The notes under the pieces: generated by a model | Told to the model about the DNA's origin: nothing | The model's database searches: none | Seen by the model: the letters and a program-made list of their open reading frames with translations, nothing else | Translations under genes and position numbers: made by a program | Assembly (NCBI RefSeq): GCF_913776295.1 | Contig: NZ_CAJYOJ010000047.1 | Span: forward strand, 1-45,964 | Reading direction: 5' to 3' | Source of the DNA: an uncultured Pedobacter sp. | Lineage (GTDB): Bacteria > Bacteroidota > Bacteroidia > Sphingobacteriales > Sphingobacteriaceae | DNA: 45,964 nucleotides | Part shown: positions 37,559 through 45,964 of the stretch, one piece after another | How positions within the stretch are numbered: the stretch's first letter is position 1 | How the letters are laid out: each line of letters starts with the position of its first letter

Positions 37559-38890
37559 ATGGCGAGAATCCTGATTTTAGAAGACGATACTACATTTGCT
37601 CAAATACTTGATGGTTTTTTAACCAAAAACGGTCATGAGATTACCCTTGTAACACAAGTAAAGCAATCACTTAAGCAAGTTGAAACCAATACGTTCGATT
37701 TACTTTTAATCGATTACCGCCTGCCGGATGGAACCGGATTTGAAGTGCTTACCCACCTTCGCGATTTGGGTCTTTCTATTCCATTAATTATTATGACCAG
37801 CTTTAACGATGTTCGTACAGCGGTCAAATCTATTCAGTTAGGTGCCTTTGATTATATTACCAAGCCTGTTAATCCAGATGAGCTATCAATGGTGATTAAA
37901 AATTCTTTAACCAAGAAGGATTTAAAAAGCATTGAACCAAAAGAGGTAAACAGCGATTTTATAAAGGGCAAAAGTGCCATTGCCGATAAACTGTATGAGC
38001 ATATTAATTTAGTAGCACCTACCGACATGTCGGTAATTATACAGGGCGAAAGCGGCACAGGAAAAGAATTTGCAGCCAGAACCCTGCACCAGCAGAGTAA
38101 ACGTGCCGATCGACCTTTCGTTGCTATAGATTGCGGTGCATTATCCAAAGATTTAGCTGCCAGTGAATTATTCGGACATGTTAAAGGCGCATTTACCGGG
38201 GCATTAAATGATAAAAAAGGCCAGTTTGAGGCTGCAAATGGCGGAACTTTGTTTTTAGATGAAGTGGGCAACCTGAGTTATGAGGTGCAGATCAAGTTGC
38301 TCAGGGCTTTACAGGAAAGGGTGATCCAGCCTTTGGGCAGCACCAAACAGATTCCTGTTAATGTCCGTATCATCACGGCTACCAATGATGATCTGGCCAA
38401 TAGTATTCAACAGGGGGAATTCAGAGAAGATTTATATCATCGTTTAAATGAATTTAAAATCCAGCTTCCGCCATTACGGGAAAGAGGTGGGGATTTAGAG
38501 TTGTTTATCAGCCACTTTATAACTTTATCTAACCGAGATCTGGGCCGAAATGTTAAAAGTATTTCCCCCGAAGCAAAAGCATTATTGTTGAGTTACGATT
38601 GGCCAGGAAACCTACGCGAGCTAAGCAATGTGATTAAACGAATGGTCTTATTAACACAGGGCGACGTTGCTCAAATTAACGCATTACCTGATGAAATGAT
38701 GATTTCTGTCCGTCAGCAATCGGCCCCAGGCAATTCATCCGATCTGAAAGCTGTTAATGAACAGAATGAAAAAGCATTGATTACGGAAACGCTGATCAAA
38801 GTAAGATATAACAAATCAAAAGCGGCAAAAATCTTAAATATCGATCGCAAAACGTTGTACGCTAAAATGGAACGCTACGGGATAGAGTAA
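37559..38890 (+). CDS. Sigma-54-dependent response regulator (NtrC family)
   Basis: A cytoplasmic transcription activator of 443 residues from ATG 37559 (MARILILEDD). A receiver domain (1 to about 118) has phospho-acceptor D52 in LLLIDYRLPDG. The AAA+ ATPase domain (about 140-365) has Walker A GESGTGKE, the GAFTGA loop that contacts sigma-54 and Walker B GGTLFLDEVG. A C-terminal FIS-type HTH (about 400-443, KAAKILNIDRKTLYAKM) ends it. It faces the hybrid kinase tail to tail, stop to stop, and the pair may form one phosphorelay. Its target promoters are unknown; the adjacent PepSY array is one candidate. Confidence 0.93.
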   Translation: MARILILEDDTTFAQILDGFLTKNGHEITLVTQVKQSLKQVETNTFDLLLIDYRLPDGTGFEVLTHLRDLGLSIPLIIMTSFNDVRTAVKSIQLGAFDYITKPVNPDELSMVIKNSLTKKDLKSIEPKEVNSDFIKGKSAIADKLYEHINLVAPTDMSVIIQGESGTGKEFAARTLHQQSKRADRPFVAIDCGALSKDLAASELFGHVKGAFTGALNDKKGQFEAANGGTLFLDEVGNLSYEVQIKLLRALQERVIQPLGSTKQIPVNVRIITATNDDLANSIQQGEFREDLYHRLNEFKIQLPPLRERGGDLELFISHFITLSNRDLGRNVKSISPEAKALLLSYDWPGNLRELSNVIKRMVLLTQGDVAQINALPDEMMISVRQQSAPGNSSDLKAVNEQNEKALITETLIKVRYNKSKAAKILNIDRKTLYAKMERYGIE

Positions 38891-41371
38891 TTATTCGGCA
38901 TTAGCGTAGTCGATTTTTTCTATAAAGGAAATTAAATCATCCAATGCTTTCATCTGTAATAACACTTCAGATTTAATATTTGCTGTTAATCCTTTTTCGT
39001 TTATTTCCATTTCCAGAATTCTAAAGGCATTTGCTAATGTTTTAGCGCCCATCTGCGCTACACGCCCGGCAAGGCGATGAACCAATAACCTGCTTTTATC
39101 CCGATTGTTCTCATCCAGGTATTTTTTAAGCTCAAACGCATCATCAATCGAATCTTGTTTAAAACGATTAAGGATTTTCTCCAAAAGCTCCTGATCGCCA
39201 AAGGTCATCTTTTCAATAGAAGAAAAATCAAATTCAGGCTGGTGATCTGTTAAGATCTCTGTTTTATCAAAAATAGAGAGGATATCAACTGCCCTAAACG
39301 GCTTCATAATTAATCCATCAAAGCCCTCGCTTAAAACCATTTCGCGCTCTTCAGGCAAAACCTGGGCAGTAATGGCATAAAATTTAACATGTTGCGGTAG
39401 CTTCTTTTTTAATAAGTGACAAAGTTCAAAGCCTGTCATTTCAGGCATACGCATATCAATCAGAACATTCTTCAAATCAGGATCGGGTTCAGTGTGAAGA
39501 ATATCGGCCACCTGGGTAAAACTTTTGTAAGGAACTTTATTTTTTTGAAAAATCATTCCGCATAAATCCAGGATCAGCTTATCATCATCAATAACCCATA
39601 CAGTACCGGGGTTTACTATGGCATAGTGTGTTAAGTCTAAAGCATCGTTTACACGCTCATTGGTATTTTCATATTTGATATAAATATTAAACGTAGTGCC
39701 AATGCCCCGCTTACTTTTCACATAAATCCTTCCTCCCTGTGCTTCAATCAATGATTTAACGATGGGCAGGCCCAAACCGGTACCAGTAGGATTAATCACA
39801 TACTTTTCAGGAGATTCTATCTGCTCAAATTCATTAAATATCTTAGGAATATCTTTTTCTTCGAAACCAATTCCAGTATCCTTTACGGTAAAATGAAAGT
39901 GAAGATCATTTCCTTGCCTTTTGTAAGATACCGCAAGCTTAATCTCTCCTTTCAAAGTAAATTTTACCGCATTCCCCAGTAAGTTAAATAAAATCTGCTT
40001 TAGCCTGAAAGCATCGCCTTTTACAAATTCAAGTTCGGCAAGATCAAATGCTGTATTCAACTGGAGTAACTTCTGCTCTGACAATGGCCGCATAACCGAA
40101 ACCACTTCATCCAAAGCTTTTTGGATATTAAATACCTGATTGTTAAAGCTAAACTCTCCTGAAGTAATCCGGTTATAATCCAATACCTCGTTTACAATCT
40201 GAAGTAAATGAATGGATGATTGATAAATGGCATCGACATCTTTTTTATTCGGTACGTCCTGTTGAGTAATCAGTTCGGCATAACCCAAAATAGATTGTAA
40301 GGGAGTTCGGATTTCATGGCTCATGTTTGACAGAAACCGCTGTTTTGCTTTACCATGGTATTCGGCCTCATCTTTAGCCAGTTCCAATTCTCTTCTATAT
40401 CGGTTGCTCTTTGTAATATCTGCCATAATCAGATACAGCAAAATAACCGTTAACAGAAAAAAGATAATGATAATGGTTGTGATCTGCGTAATTCCATCAT
40501 TAACCACTTCCTTTGCCTGGATGCCGTTCAAATCTACCTGGGCTACAGCCTGTCCTTCAACTTCTCTTAAAATCTGTAGTATTTTGGCCGTCAAAGCATT
40601 GGTTGCACTCGATAAATCAGCTTCCCGTTTTAAAAATTTCTGGCTTTTCTGACGTTGTTCCTGTTCGATATTTTTTAACGAACCCGTCATGCTTTTCATG
40701 ATACTATCCTCGGCCTTTGCATTTAAGGTATCACGTTTAACTTTGAATTCTTCGTTGATAATTTTATAAACATCAGCTTTTTTCTTGCCAAAAAGTTTAC
40801 TCAAGAATCCCCGCGATTTTTGTTCCTCTTCAGGTGCAACGGTAGTGGTTGATGTGGTTGTTTCGGTGGTTAATACCGCACTGTCTGATTGCCTGCTGCG
40901 TGTAGCTACCAGCTCATTTAATTTCCGAACCTCCTCTGAAAAAGATTTGGTGTTCACTAGTGTTTCTCTTACTTTGAGATAATTCACAAATTGTTTATCA
41001 CGTTCGGACAATAAACTTTTAATCGATTTTATCCTGGCCAATTGGGCAGAATCACCCCGGTACAATTTACGCAGTGTATCTAAACTTGATCTTAACCTCC
41101 GCGATTCTTTAAGAAAACTGTAGCTACCCTGTTTGTTAAAAGCCTCATCGCGCTGTAATTGGTCTAACCTGGCTATCTTATGCGAGAGATCATTAACGAT
41201 CCTTAAACGATCGTTTGGTGCAGAAATTTCTTCAACGGTATCCAGCATCCGTGTAAAGGCAAACTTACTGATACCCCATGCTAAAAGCAGCGCAAAACAG
41301 GCGAACAAAAAACCGATGATCACTTTGCTTTTGATTGCCCGGAAGAATCTTTTCTGAATAACAGCCGCCAT
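38891..41371 (-). CDS. Hybrid sensor histidine kinase with receiver and HPt domains
   Basis: An 826-residue inner-membrane kinase. Two membrane segments (about 16-38 and 298-318) enclose a ~260-residue periplasmic region that is mostly coiled coil with no PAS-like sensor. The dimerisation box has H352 (NMSHEIRTPLQS), followed by N (LFNLLGNAVKFT) and G boxes (DTGIGF, GTGLGL). A receiver domain has D639 (LIDMRMPEMTG) and a C-terminal HPt has H765 (VHRLAGRVAQMGA). It has the parts for a His-Asp-His relay that could pass to the adjacent D52 regulator. It does not start with its own identified promoter. Confidence 0.93.
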   Translation of the reverse strand: MAAVIQKRFFRAIKSKVIIGFLFACFALLLAWGISKFAFTRMLDTVEEISAPNDRLRIVNDLSHKIARLDQLQRDEAFNKQGSYSFLKESRRLRSSLDTLRKLYRGDSAQLARIKSIKSLLSERDKQFVNYLKVRETLVNTKSFSEEVRKLNELVATRSRQSDSAVLTTETTTSTTTVAPEEEQKSRGFLSKLFGKKKADVYKIINEEFKVKRDTLNAKAEDSIMKSMTGSLKNIEQEQRQKSQKFLKREADLSSATNALTAKILQILREVEGQAVAQVDLNGIQAKEVVNDGITQITTIIIIFFLLTVILLYLIMADITKSNRYRRELELAKDEAEYHGKAKQRFLSNMSHEIRTPLQSILGYAELITQQDVPNKKDVDAIYQSSIHLLQIVNEVLDYNRITSGEFSFNNQVFNIQKALDEVVSVMRPLSEQKLLQLNTAFDLAELEFVKGDAFRLKQILFNLLGNAVKFTLKGEIKLAVSYKRQGNDLHFHFTVKDTGIGFEEKDIPKIFNEFEQIESPEKYVINPTGTGLGLPIVKSLIEAQGGRIYVKSKRGIGTTFNIYIKYENTNERVNDALDLTHYAIVNPGTVWVIDDDKLILDLCGMIFQKNKVPYKSFTQVADILHTEPDPDLKNVLIDMRMPEMTGFELCHLLKKKLPQHVKFYAITAQVLPEEREMVLSEGFDGLIMKPFRAVDILSIFDKTEILTDHQPEFDFSSIEKMTFGDQELLEKILNRFKQDSIDDAFELKKYLDENNRDKSRLLVHRLAGRVAQMGAKTLANAFRILEMEINEKGLTANIKSEVLLQMKALDDLISFIEKIDYANAE

Positions 41372-41509
41372 TGATTTAGATTGTATAGGTTATCCCTTAT
41401 CATAACGGTTTAACCTTAAGAATTGATATGCATTTATCTTTTACAAATAACATACCACAAGAAAAATTGATTAAAAAACTTTAATTTTAGTCGCCTCAAA
41501 AAACAAACC

Positions 41510-41977
41510 ATTAACCGTATCGACCGCCTTTTCGGAATGTTAACCCTGCTTCAATCCAGAAAATATATTACTGCGGAAAAAATTGCGGAAAGGTTTGAGA
41601 TAAGTGTTCGCACCGTTTACCGTGATATTAAAGCATTAGGCGAACAGGGAATACCGGTAAGTTTTGAGCAGCATAAAGGATATTATCTGGTATAGGGTTA
41701 TTTTCTGCCTCCTGTTTCTTTTAACATGGACGAAGCAAATGCCTTGCTACTGGTGGAGAGTTTAGTAAATGGAATTGCTGATAGTGCTATCCGTATGCAT
41801 TATTCTACCGCTTTAACAAAAGTAAAGGCGGTATTAAAAACCGGCCGGAAGGAAAAGCTCGAAACTTTACCTCAACATTTTAAATTGACGATTCCGCAGA
41901 ACTTAAATTTTAATTCCGAATACCTGTCGATTATTCAGCATGCCATTGCTGAAAAACACCTTATTATAATGCCTTAA
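41510..41977 (+). pseudogene. Decayed HTH/WYL-type transcriptional regulator
   Basis: The frame reads INRIDRLFGMLTLLQSRKYITAEK, an HTH_11-type DNA-binding domain with a clear ISVRTVYRDIKALGE recognition helix. It is then cut by TAG at 41693-41695 before a WYL-type middle segment (FLPPVSFNMDEANALLLVESL). The expected start codon is ATT rather than ATG at 41510, though ATG 41537 is also in frame. The frame ends at 41977, so only about half of the usual ~310 residues remain and the C-terminal part is missing. Three lesions together point to a pseudogene rather than a sequencing error. It sits beside a DinB-family gene, a common pairing for such regulators. Confidence 0.85.
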
Positions 41978-42128
41978 AAACTTAGGCATACCTTTCAAGA
42001 AAAACACAACACATGCCACTAAGTGACTATATGCATTTGCTTGCGGTAAATGATGTAAAACATTTTCTACGCTGCCATAGGGTTGTCAGTAAGCGGTATT
42101 TTCTTTGCGTAAACAAACATTAAAAATC

Positions 42129-42689
42129 ATGAGCATAGCTGATTTATTACTGATGGAATTACACACGGCAGAAAAAACGAAACCGAAAAATATGGAAATT
42201 ATCCGTTTATTGTTGAAAGAATTGGAGAGTGAAATTAACCTCACCAAAAAATTCCTGGCTATTGTTCCAGTAGAAAAATTTGATTGGGCACCCCATGAAA
42301 AAAGTATGAAAATGAAATCTCTTGTCGTTCATATTACTGATCTGCCGAGTTGGGTTTCTTTAGCCTTAACTACCGAAGGACTGGATTTCGAAACAGCACC
42401 TTATGTAGAAAAACCTATAGAAAATGTTGGTGACCTGGTTAAAACTCTGGAAGAAAATTATAACAAAGGAAAAACAGAATTGGAAAATGCAACAGACACA
42501 GATTTAAATGGCCGTTGGGTTTTAAGGATGGGAAAACAGGTTCTGGTCGATTATTCTAAATATGAAACGATCCGCCACACCATTAGCCAAATCATTCACC
42601 ACAGGGCGCAATTAGGCATTTATTTAAGATTACTCCATATCCCAATCCCAGGTAGTTATGGCCCGAGTGCCGATGATCCGAATTTTTAA
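42129..42689 (+). CDS. DinB-family metal-binding protein
   Basis: A small cytoplasmic four-helix protein of the DinB/YfiT type; the function of most members is unknown. The core MEIIRLLLKELESEINLTKKFLA with later HITDLP and IIHHRAQLG carries the His residues that bind metal in this fold. The family end PIPGSYGPSADD is present. From ATG 42129 it has 186 residues; ATG 42192 gives 165, the usual length. The extra N-terminal segment (IADLLLMELHTAEKTK) resembles the first helix of the same fold, so it may be a remnant of a second copy. It lies just after the broken regulator. Confidence 0.85.
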   Translation: MSIADLLLMELHTAEKTKPKNMEIIRLLLKELESEINLTKKFLAIVPVEKFDWAPHEKSMKMKSLVVHITDLPSWVSLALTTEGLDFETAPYVEKPIENVGDLVKTLEENYNKGKTELENATDTDLNGRWVLRMGKQVLVDYSKYETIRHTISQIIHHRAQLGIYLRLLHIPIPGSYGPSADDPNF

Positions 42690-42703
42690 ATCTCATCATT
42701 CAG

Positions 42704-42741
42704 AACAGGTTATCGAAACCTGTTACGTTTGCTAACCTGTT
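42704..42741. repeat. Stem-loop with alternative partner after the DinB gene
   Basis: AACAGGTT (42704-42711) can pair with AACCTGTT at 42717-42724 or with a second identical AACCTGTT at 42734-42741. No T-run follows, so this is not a clear terminator. Confidence 0.4.
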
Positions 42742-42824
42742 CGCTTAGAAAGCCTCGTTTATTCTTTTGTTGCCGGTATGGAATGAAGAATGAATAACAT
42801 AATTTATTTCCGTAAAATTGCAGT

Positions 42825-43799
42825 ATGAACAATAATGCTGCAACCCGTTTAAATAAATTTATTAGTGAAAGTGGATTGTGTTCACGCCGTGAAGCAGACC
42901 GCTATATTGAAAAGGGAACAGTTTTCATCAACGGAAAAAGAGCTAAAATTGGCGATCAGGTTTTTGCCGGCGATAAAGTGATGGTAAACGGCCATCATAT
43001 CGAACCTAAAGAAGAAAGTAATTTCATCCTTCTCGCTTTTAATAAGCCTGTTGGGATTACCAGTACTACAGAAGGCAGTGTACGTGATAATATTGTTGAT
43101 TATATTAATTACAGTGAAAGAATATTTCCGATTGGCCGGTTGGACAAAGATTCATCTGGCCTGATCTTCCTCACCAACAATGGCGATATCGTTAACAAAA
43201 TTTTAAGGGCAGGAAATAAGCATGAAAAGGAATACTTAGTTACGGTTAATAAGCCAATTACCGAAGATTTTATCTTTGAAATGAGTAATGGCGTTCCCAT
43301 TTTAGGCGTAAATACCCGCAAATGTAAAGTACGCCAGATTAGTACGTTTGTTTTCAATATCATCCTAATCCAGGGTTTGAATAGACAAATTAGAAGGATG
43401 TGTGAACATTTTGGCTACGAAGTAACCAAACTCGAGCGTACACGCATCATGAATATCAATCTTAAAGGTATCCCAACCGGAGAATTTAGGGAACTTACCG
43501 AAGAAGAGATGAAGGCCCTTACTAAAAGTGTAGAAAATTCATCTTCAGAAGCTAAAGCTAAAACAAAAAGCGCTGCCAGAAAAAAATCAAATACCTGGGA
43601 AGAAATTCCAGAACTGGAAGAAGAACAGCCAAAAAAAGTGTTCAAACCTAAACCCAGTCCTCAAAAATCTACCGGCAAAAAAGCAGCTGGTCATTCAGGT
43701 GCAAAATCTGCTGGCAAAAATAATAGTGGCAACAGGAATTCGAAACCCGCAAAAGGTAAACCTTCAGGTAAGTCAAACACGAGAGGTAGAGCAAGATAA
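42825..43799 (+). CDS. rluF: 23S rRNA pseudouridine(2604) synthase RluF
   Basis: A 324-residue RNA-modifying enzyme. An S4 RNA-binding domain (about 6-60) has [21 protein letters not shown]. The pseudouridine synthase core (about 65-235) has catalytic D107 in [12 protein letters not shown] and [18 protein letters not shown]. The close match to E. coli RluF over the whole core, including the Asp number, supports RluF rather than RluB. A basic Lys/Ser/Gly tail (about 240-324) is probably disordered and may bind RNA. It is followed by rlmN 89 bp later. Confidence 0.92.
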   Translation: MNNNAATRLNKFISESGLCSRREADRYIEKGTVFINGKRAKIGDQVFAGDKVMVNGHHIEPKEESNFILLAFNKPVGITSTTEGSVRDNIVDYINYSERIFPIGRLDKDSSGLIFLTNNGDIVNKILRAGNKHEKEYLVTVNKPITEDFIFEMSNGVPILGVNTRKCKVRQISTFVFNIILIQGLNRQIRRMCEHFGYEVTKLERTRIMNINLKGIPTGEFRELTEEEMKALTKSVENSSSEAKAKTKSAARKKSNTWEEIPELEEEQPKKVFKPKPSPQKSTGKKAAGHSGAKSAGKNNSGNRNSKPAKGKPSGKSNTRGRAR

Positions 43800-43850
43800 G
43801 CCAATTAATTGTAAAATTTGGCATCTTGCAGGCACCCTCAACCTTCTACC

Positions 43851-43883
43851 TTTCTGCCTTACACCTTTTTTAACTACCTTTGC
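43851..43883 (+). promoter_or_regulatory. Probable rlmN promoter, near-leaderless
   Basis: TACCTTTGC (43875-43883) is a perfect Bacteroidetes -7 element, with TTTC 20 bp upstream in place of TTTG. The rlmN ATG follows only 5 bases later, so transcription would start at or very near the start codon. Confidence 0.55.
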
Positions 43884-43888
43884 AACAA

Positions 43889-44944
43889 ATGGTAACAGTT
43901 AAAAAAATCGATATCCGTGCATTAGATCTGCCACAATTGCAACAACACCTTACCGCAATGCAGCAGCCTGCTTTTAGGGCCAGGCAGATTTATCAGTGGC
44001 TTTGGGAGAAATCGGTTACAAGTTTCGAGCAAATGAGTAATCTTTCTAAAGATCTTCGTAAAGTATTGGATGAAAATTTTGCCATAAATGCGGTGCAGGT
44101 GAACAACTCCCAGTTTAGTAACGACCATACCATTAAAAATACTTTTAGGTTAGCAGATGGTAATATTGTTGAAGGGGTGCTCATCCCGTTAGAAGATCGT
44201 ATGACTGCCTGTGTAAGTTCGCAGGTGGGCTGTAGTTTAACCTGTAAGTTTTGTGCTACCGGCTACATGGACCGTAAGCGTAATTTAAATGCTGACGAAA
44301 TTTATGATCAGGTAGTATTGATTGATCAACAGGCAAAGCAGAATTATAACAATCCCCTTACCAATATTGTGTATATGGGAATGGGGGAACCGCTTCTAAA
44401 TTATGCCAATGTTTTAAAGTCTATCGAACGAATTACTGCGCCTGATGGCCTGAATATGAGCTATAAGCGTATTACCGTTTCTACTGCCGGTATTGCCAAA
44501 ATGATCAAAAAACTGGGCGATGATGGTGCTAAATTCAACCTTGCCTTGTCGCTGCATGCTGCTGATGATAAAAAGCGTAATGAAATCATGCCTATAAATG
44601 AGGCAAATTCTCTAAAATCGCTGGCCGAGGCTTTAAAATACTATTTCGCCAAAACCAAAAATCCGGTAACTTATGAGTATATCGTTTTTAATCATTTTAA
44701 CGATGAAATTTCGGACGCCATAGATCTGGCTAAATTCTGTAAACATATTCCCTGTAAAGTAAACCTGATTGAATATAACCCGATTTCTTTCGCCGACTTT
44801 ACCAATGCGGAGGGCGATAAGATTGATGCTTTTTCTAATTATTTAAAAAGTCAGGGGATTAATACCAACATCCGCCGTAGCCGTGGTAAAGATATTGATG
44901 CCGCTTGTGGGCAACTGGCAGTCAAAGAAGAAGCGAATGCTTAA
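43889..44944 (+). CDS. rlmN: Dual-specificity RNA methyltransferase RlmN
   Basis: A radical-SAM enzyme that methylates C2 of adenosine in 23S rRNA (A2503) and in certain tRNAs (A37). The 351-residue protein from ATG 43889 has the iron-sulfur cluster motif C115-x3-C119-x2-C122 (GCSLTCKFCATGYM). It also has the GMGEPLLNY motif and the C-terminal DAACGQ with C340, the Cys that forms the methylated intermediate. The start is chosen over a TTG three codons earlier because of the adjacent promoter. It is the last gene before the repeat region. Confidence 0.96.
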   Translation: MVTVKKIDIRALDLPQLQQHLTAMQQPAFRARQIYQWLWEKSVTSFEQMSNLSKDLRKVLDENFAINAVQVNNSQFSNDHTIKNTFRLADGNIVEGVLIPLEDRMTACVSSQVGCSLTCKFCATGYMDRKRNLNADEIYDQVVLIDQQAKQNYNNPLTNIVYMGMGEPLLNYANVLKSIERITAPDGLNMSYKRITVSTAGIAKMIKKLGDDGAKFNLALSLHAADDKKRNEIMPINEANSLKSLAEALKYYFAKTKNPVTYEYIVFNHFNDEISDAIDLAKFCKHIPCKVNLIEYNPISFADFTNAEGDKIDAFSNYLKSQGINTNIRRSRGKDIDAACGQLAVKEEANA

Positions 44945-44985
44945 GCCGTCTATTACAATATTCTTGATATAATCGTTTTCATTAT

Positions 44986-45870
44986 CGAGCGCAGTTTCCG
45001 GTGCATTTAGGTTCGCTCCGGTCCTGATGTACGCTTTATCGGAATGTAAGATGGAAAAGGGACGATGGAACATACCCTGCGGAGATCTGCGTGATCTGCG
45101 GGACAAGCCTTAACCTTTCTAATTCCTGGATAATTCGAAGAGCCTCTGTTTTTTCTGGAGCGCATTTTCAGGTGCGCATAGGTTGGCTCCGGTCCTGCTG
45201 TACGCTTTATCCTTTTGAAAATCTTACTCTCTGAACAATCTTTTCCTATCCAAAAGGGATGCCGCTCCCATCAGGGCTATCGTGAAGGGTAAGATGGAAA
45301 ACGGATGATGGAACCTACTCTGCGCGGATCAGCGTTTTCTGCGTGACAATCCTTTGAGTCTTTACCATTTATGGTTAAAAGAGCGTTTGATTTTTTTAGG
45401 AGCGCAGGTTCCTGTGCTTGTCGGTAGGGTTCCGTCCTGCTGTTCGCTTTATCCTTTTGGAGAAGTATCAAAAAGATGATGAAAATTCTTTAAACCAAAA
45501 GGGATGCCGCTCCCATCAGGGCTATCGTGAAGGGTAAGATGTAAAACGGATGATGGAACATACTCTGCGGAGATCAGCGTTTTCTGAGGGACAATCCTTT
45601 CAGTCTTTTACCACTTACGGTTAAAAGAGCGTATGATTTTTTGGGAGCGCAGGTTCCTGTGCATTTAGGCTGGCTCCGGTCCTGCTGTACGCTCTATCCT
45701 TTTGGAAATCTTACTGTCTGAACAATCTTTTCCTATCCAAAAGGGATGCCGCTCCCATCAGGGCTATTTAACCCGGGACAAAAATTAGAAGATGGGAAAG
45801 CCGGAAAAATCTAAAACGGATGATGGAATGCTCTCAGCGGAGATCGGTGTAATCTGCGGGATACAAGCTT
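44986..45870 (-). repeat. Array of four structured repeats
   Basis: Units begin GGAGCGCA or similar at about 44986, 45157, 45399 and 45644, so the three fuller ones have a period of 242-245 bp. Each carries a gtACGCTTTATCCTTTTGG block and, in the last three, CCAAAAGGGATGCCGCTCCCATC. In the last unit TGGGAGCG (45642-45649) pairs with CGCTCCCA (45750-45757), and inside it ATCCTTTTGG (45696-45705) pairs with CCAAAAGGGAT (45737-45747, one bulge), giving a ~116-nt nested hairpin. Between units lie AAACGGATGATGGAAC and GCGGAGATCAGCG. The 44945-45964 stretch has no gene; its last 90 bases are a GC-rich run of CTATGC and GCTGCGC words. Confidence 0.75.
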
Positions 45871-45964
45871 AGCGCCCTAACGCCGTAATGCCGGGAAACC
45901 GCGCTATGCACTGCGCGCCATGCTCTATGCGCTGCGCTCTGCCCATAAAACAAGAAAGCCCTTC

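Overview
The window looks like a chromosomal segment from a Sphingobacteriaceae bacterium, probably Pedobacter or a close relative. This is inferred from SprA of the type IX secretion/gliding apparatus, carboxypeptidase-regulatory-domain outer-membrane receptors, a TPR / DUF4292 / EnvC-like run, AT-rich ribosome-binding regions, and promoter elements of the Bacteroidetes form (TTTG-like box, about 20 bp, TAnnTTTG). No species can be named from the sequence alone.

Layout. 1-609: repeat-filled intergenic DNA. 610-2991: feoAB ferrous iron uptake. 3042-8843: two paralogous outer-membrane beta-barrel receptors whose glycine-rich loop differs in length. 9103-9996: a VanZ-like membrane protein and gcvH. 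10085-12408: a three-gene AT-rich cassette (small protein, HELGH metallopeptidase, dCTP-deaminase-like protein) between gcvH and sprA. 12409-22584: maeB-ruvA-sprA, an apparent operon. 22681-32599: a long minus-strand housekeeping run (MltD-like LysM transglycosylase, gatA, two tatA-type genes, EnvC-like divisome factor, DUF4292 lipoprotein, TPR protein, dut, polysaccharide flippase, acyP). 32959-35997: a small HTH/coiled-coil protein, a FabK/nitronate monooxygenase-type flavoenzyme, an amidohydrolase and tRNA-Thr(UGU). 36398-37549: three tandem copies of a small exported PepSY-like protein, ended by a strong terminator. 37559-41371: a sigma-54-type response regulator facing a hybrid histidine kinase tail to tail. 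41510-44944: a decayed HTH/WYL regulator, a DinB-family protein, rluF and rlmN. 44945-45964: about 1 kb of non-coding structured repeats.

How the genes fit together. Most of the window is core metabolism and cell-envelope biology: iron import, outer-membrane uptake and protein export, peptidoglycan remodelling, and RNA modification. The best candidate for an undescribed system is the cassette at 10.1-12.4 kb. Its deaminase-like protein keeps the phosphate-binding Arg-Ser-Ser and catalytic Glu of dCTP deaminases. It is translationally coupled (ATGA) to a zinc metallopeptidase and preceded by a small unrecognised protein. Stand-alone dCTP deaminases are known anti-phage effectors that deplete dCTP, so a protease-controlled nucleotide-depletion module is a plausible but untested reading. 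Other notable items are the PepSY-like triplet, which differs only synonymously over its last ~70 codons, and a hairpin-forming repeat family seen at both ends of the window.
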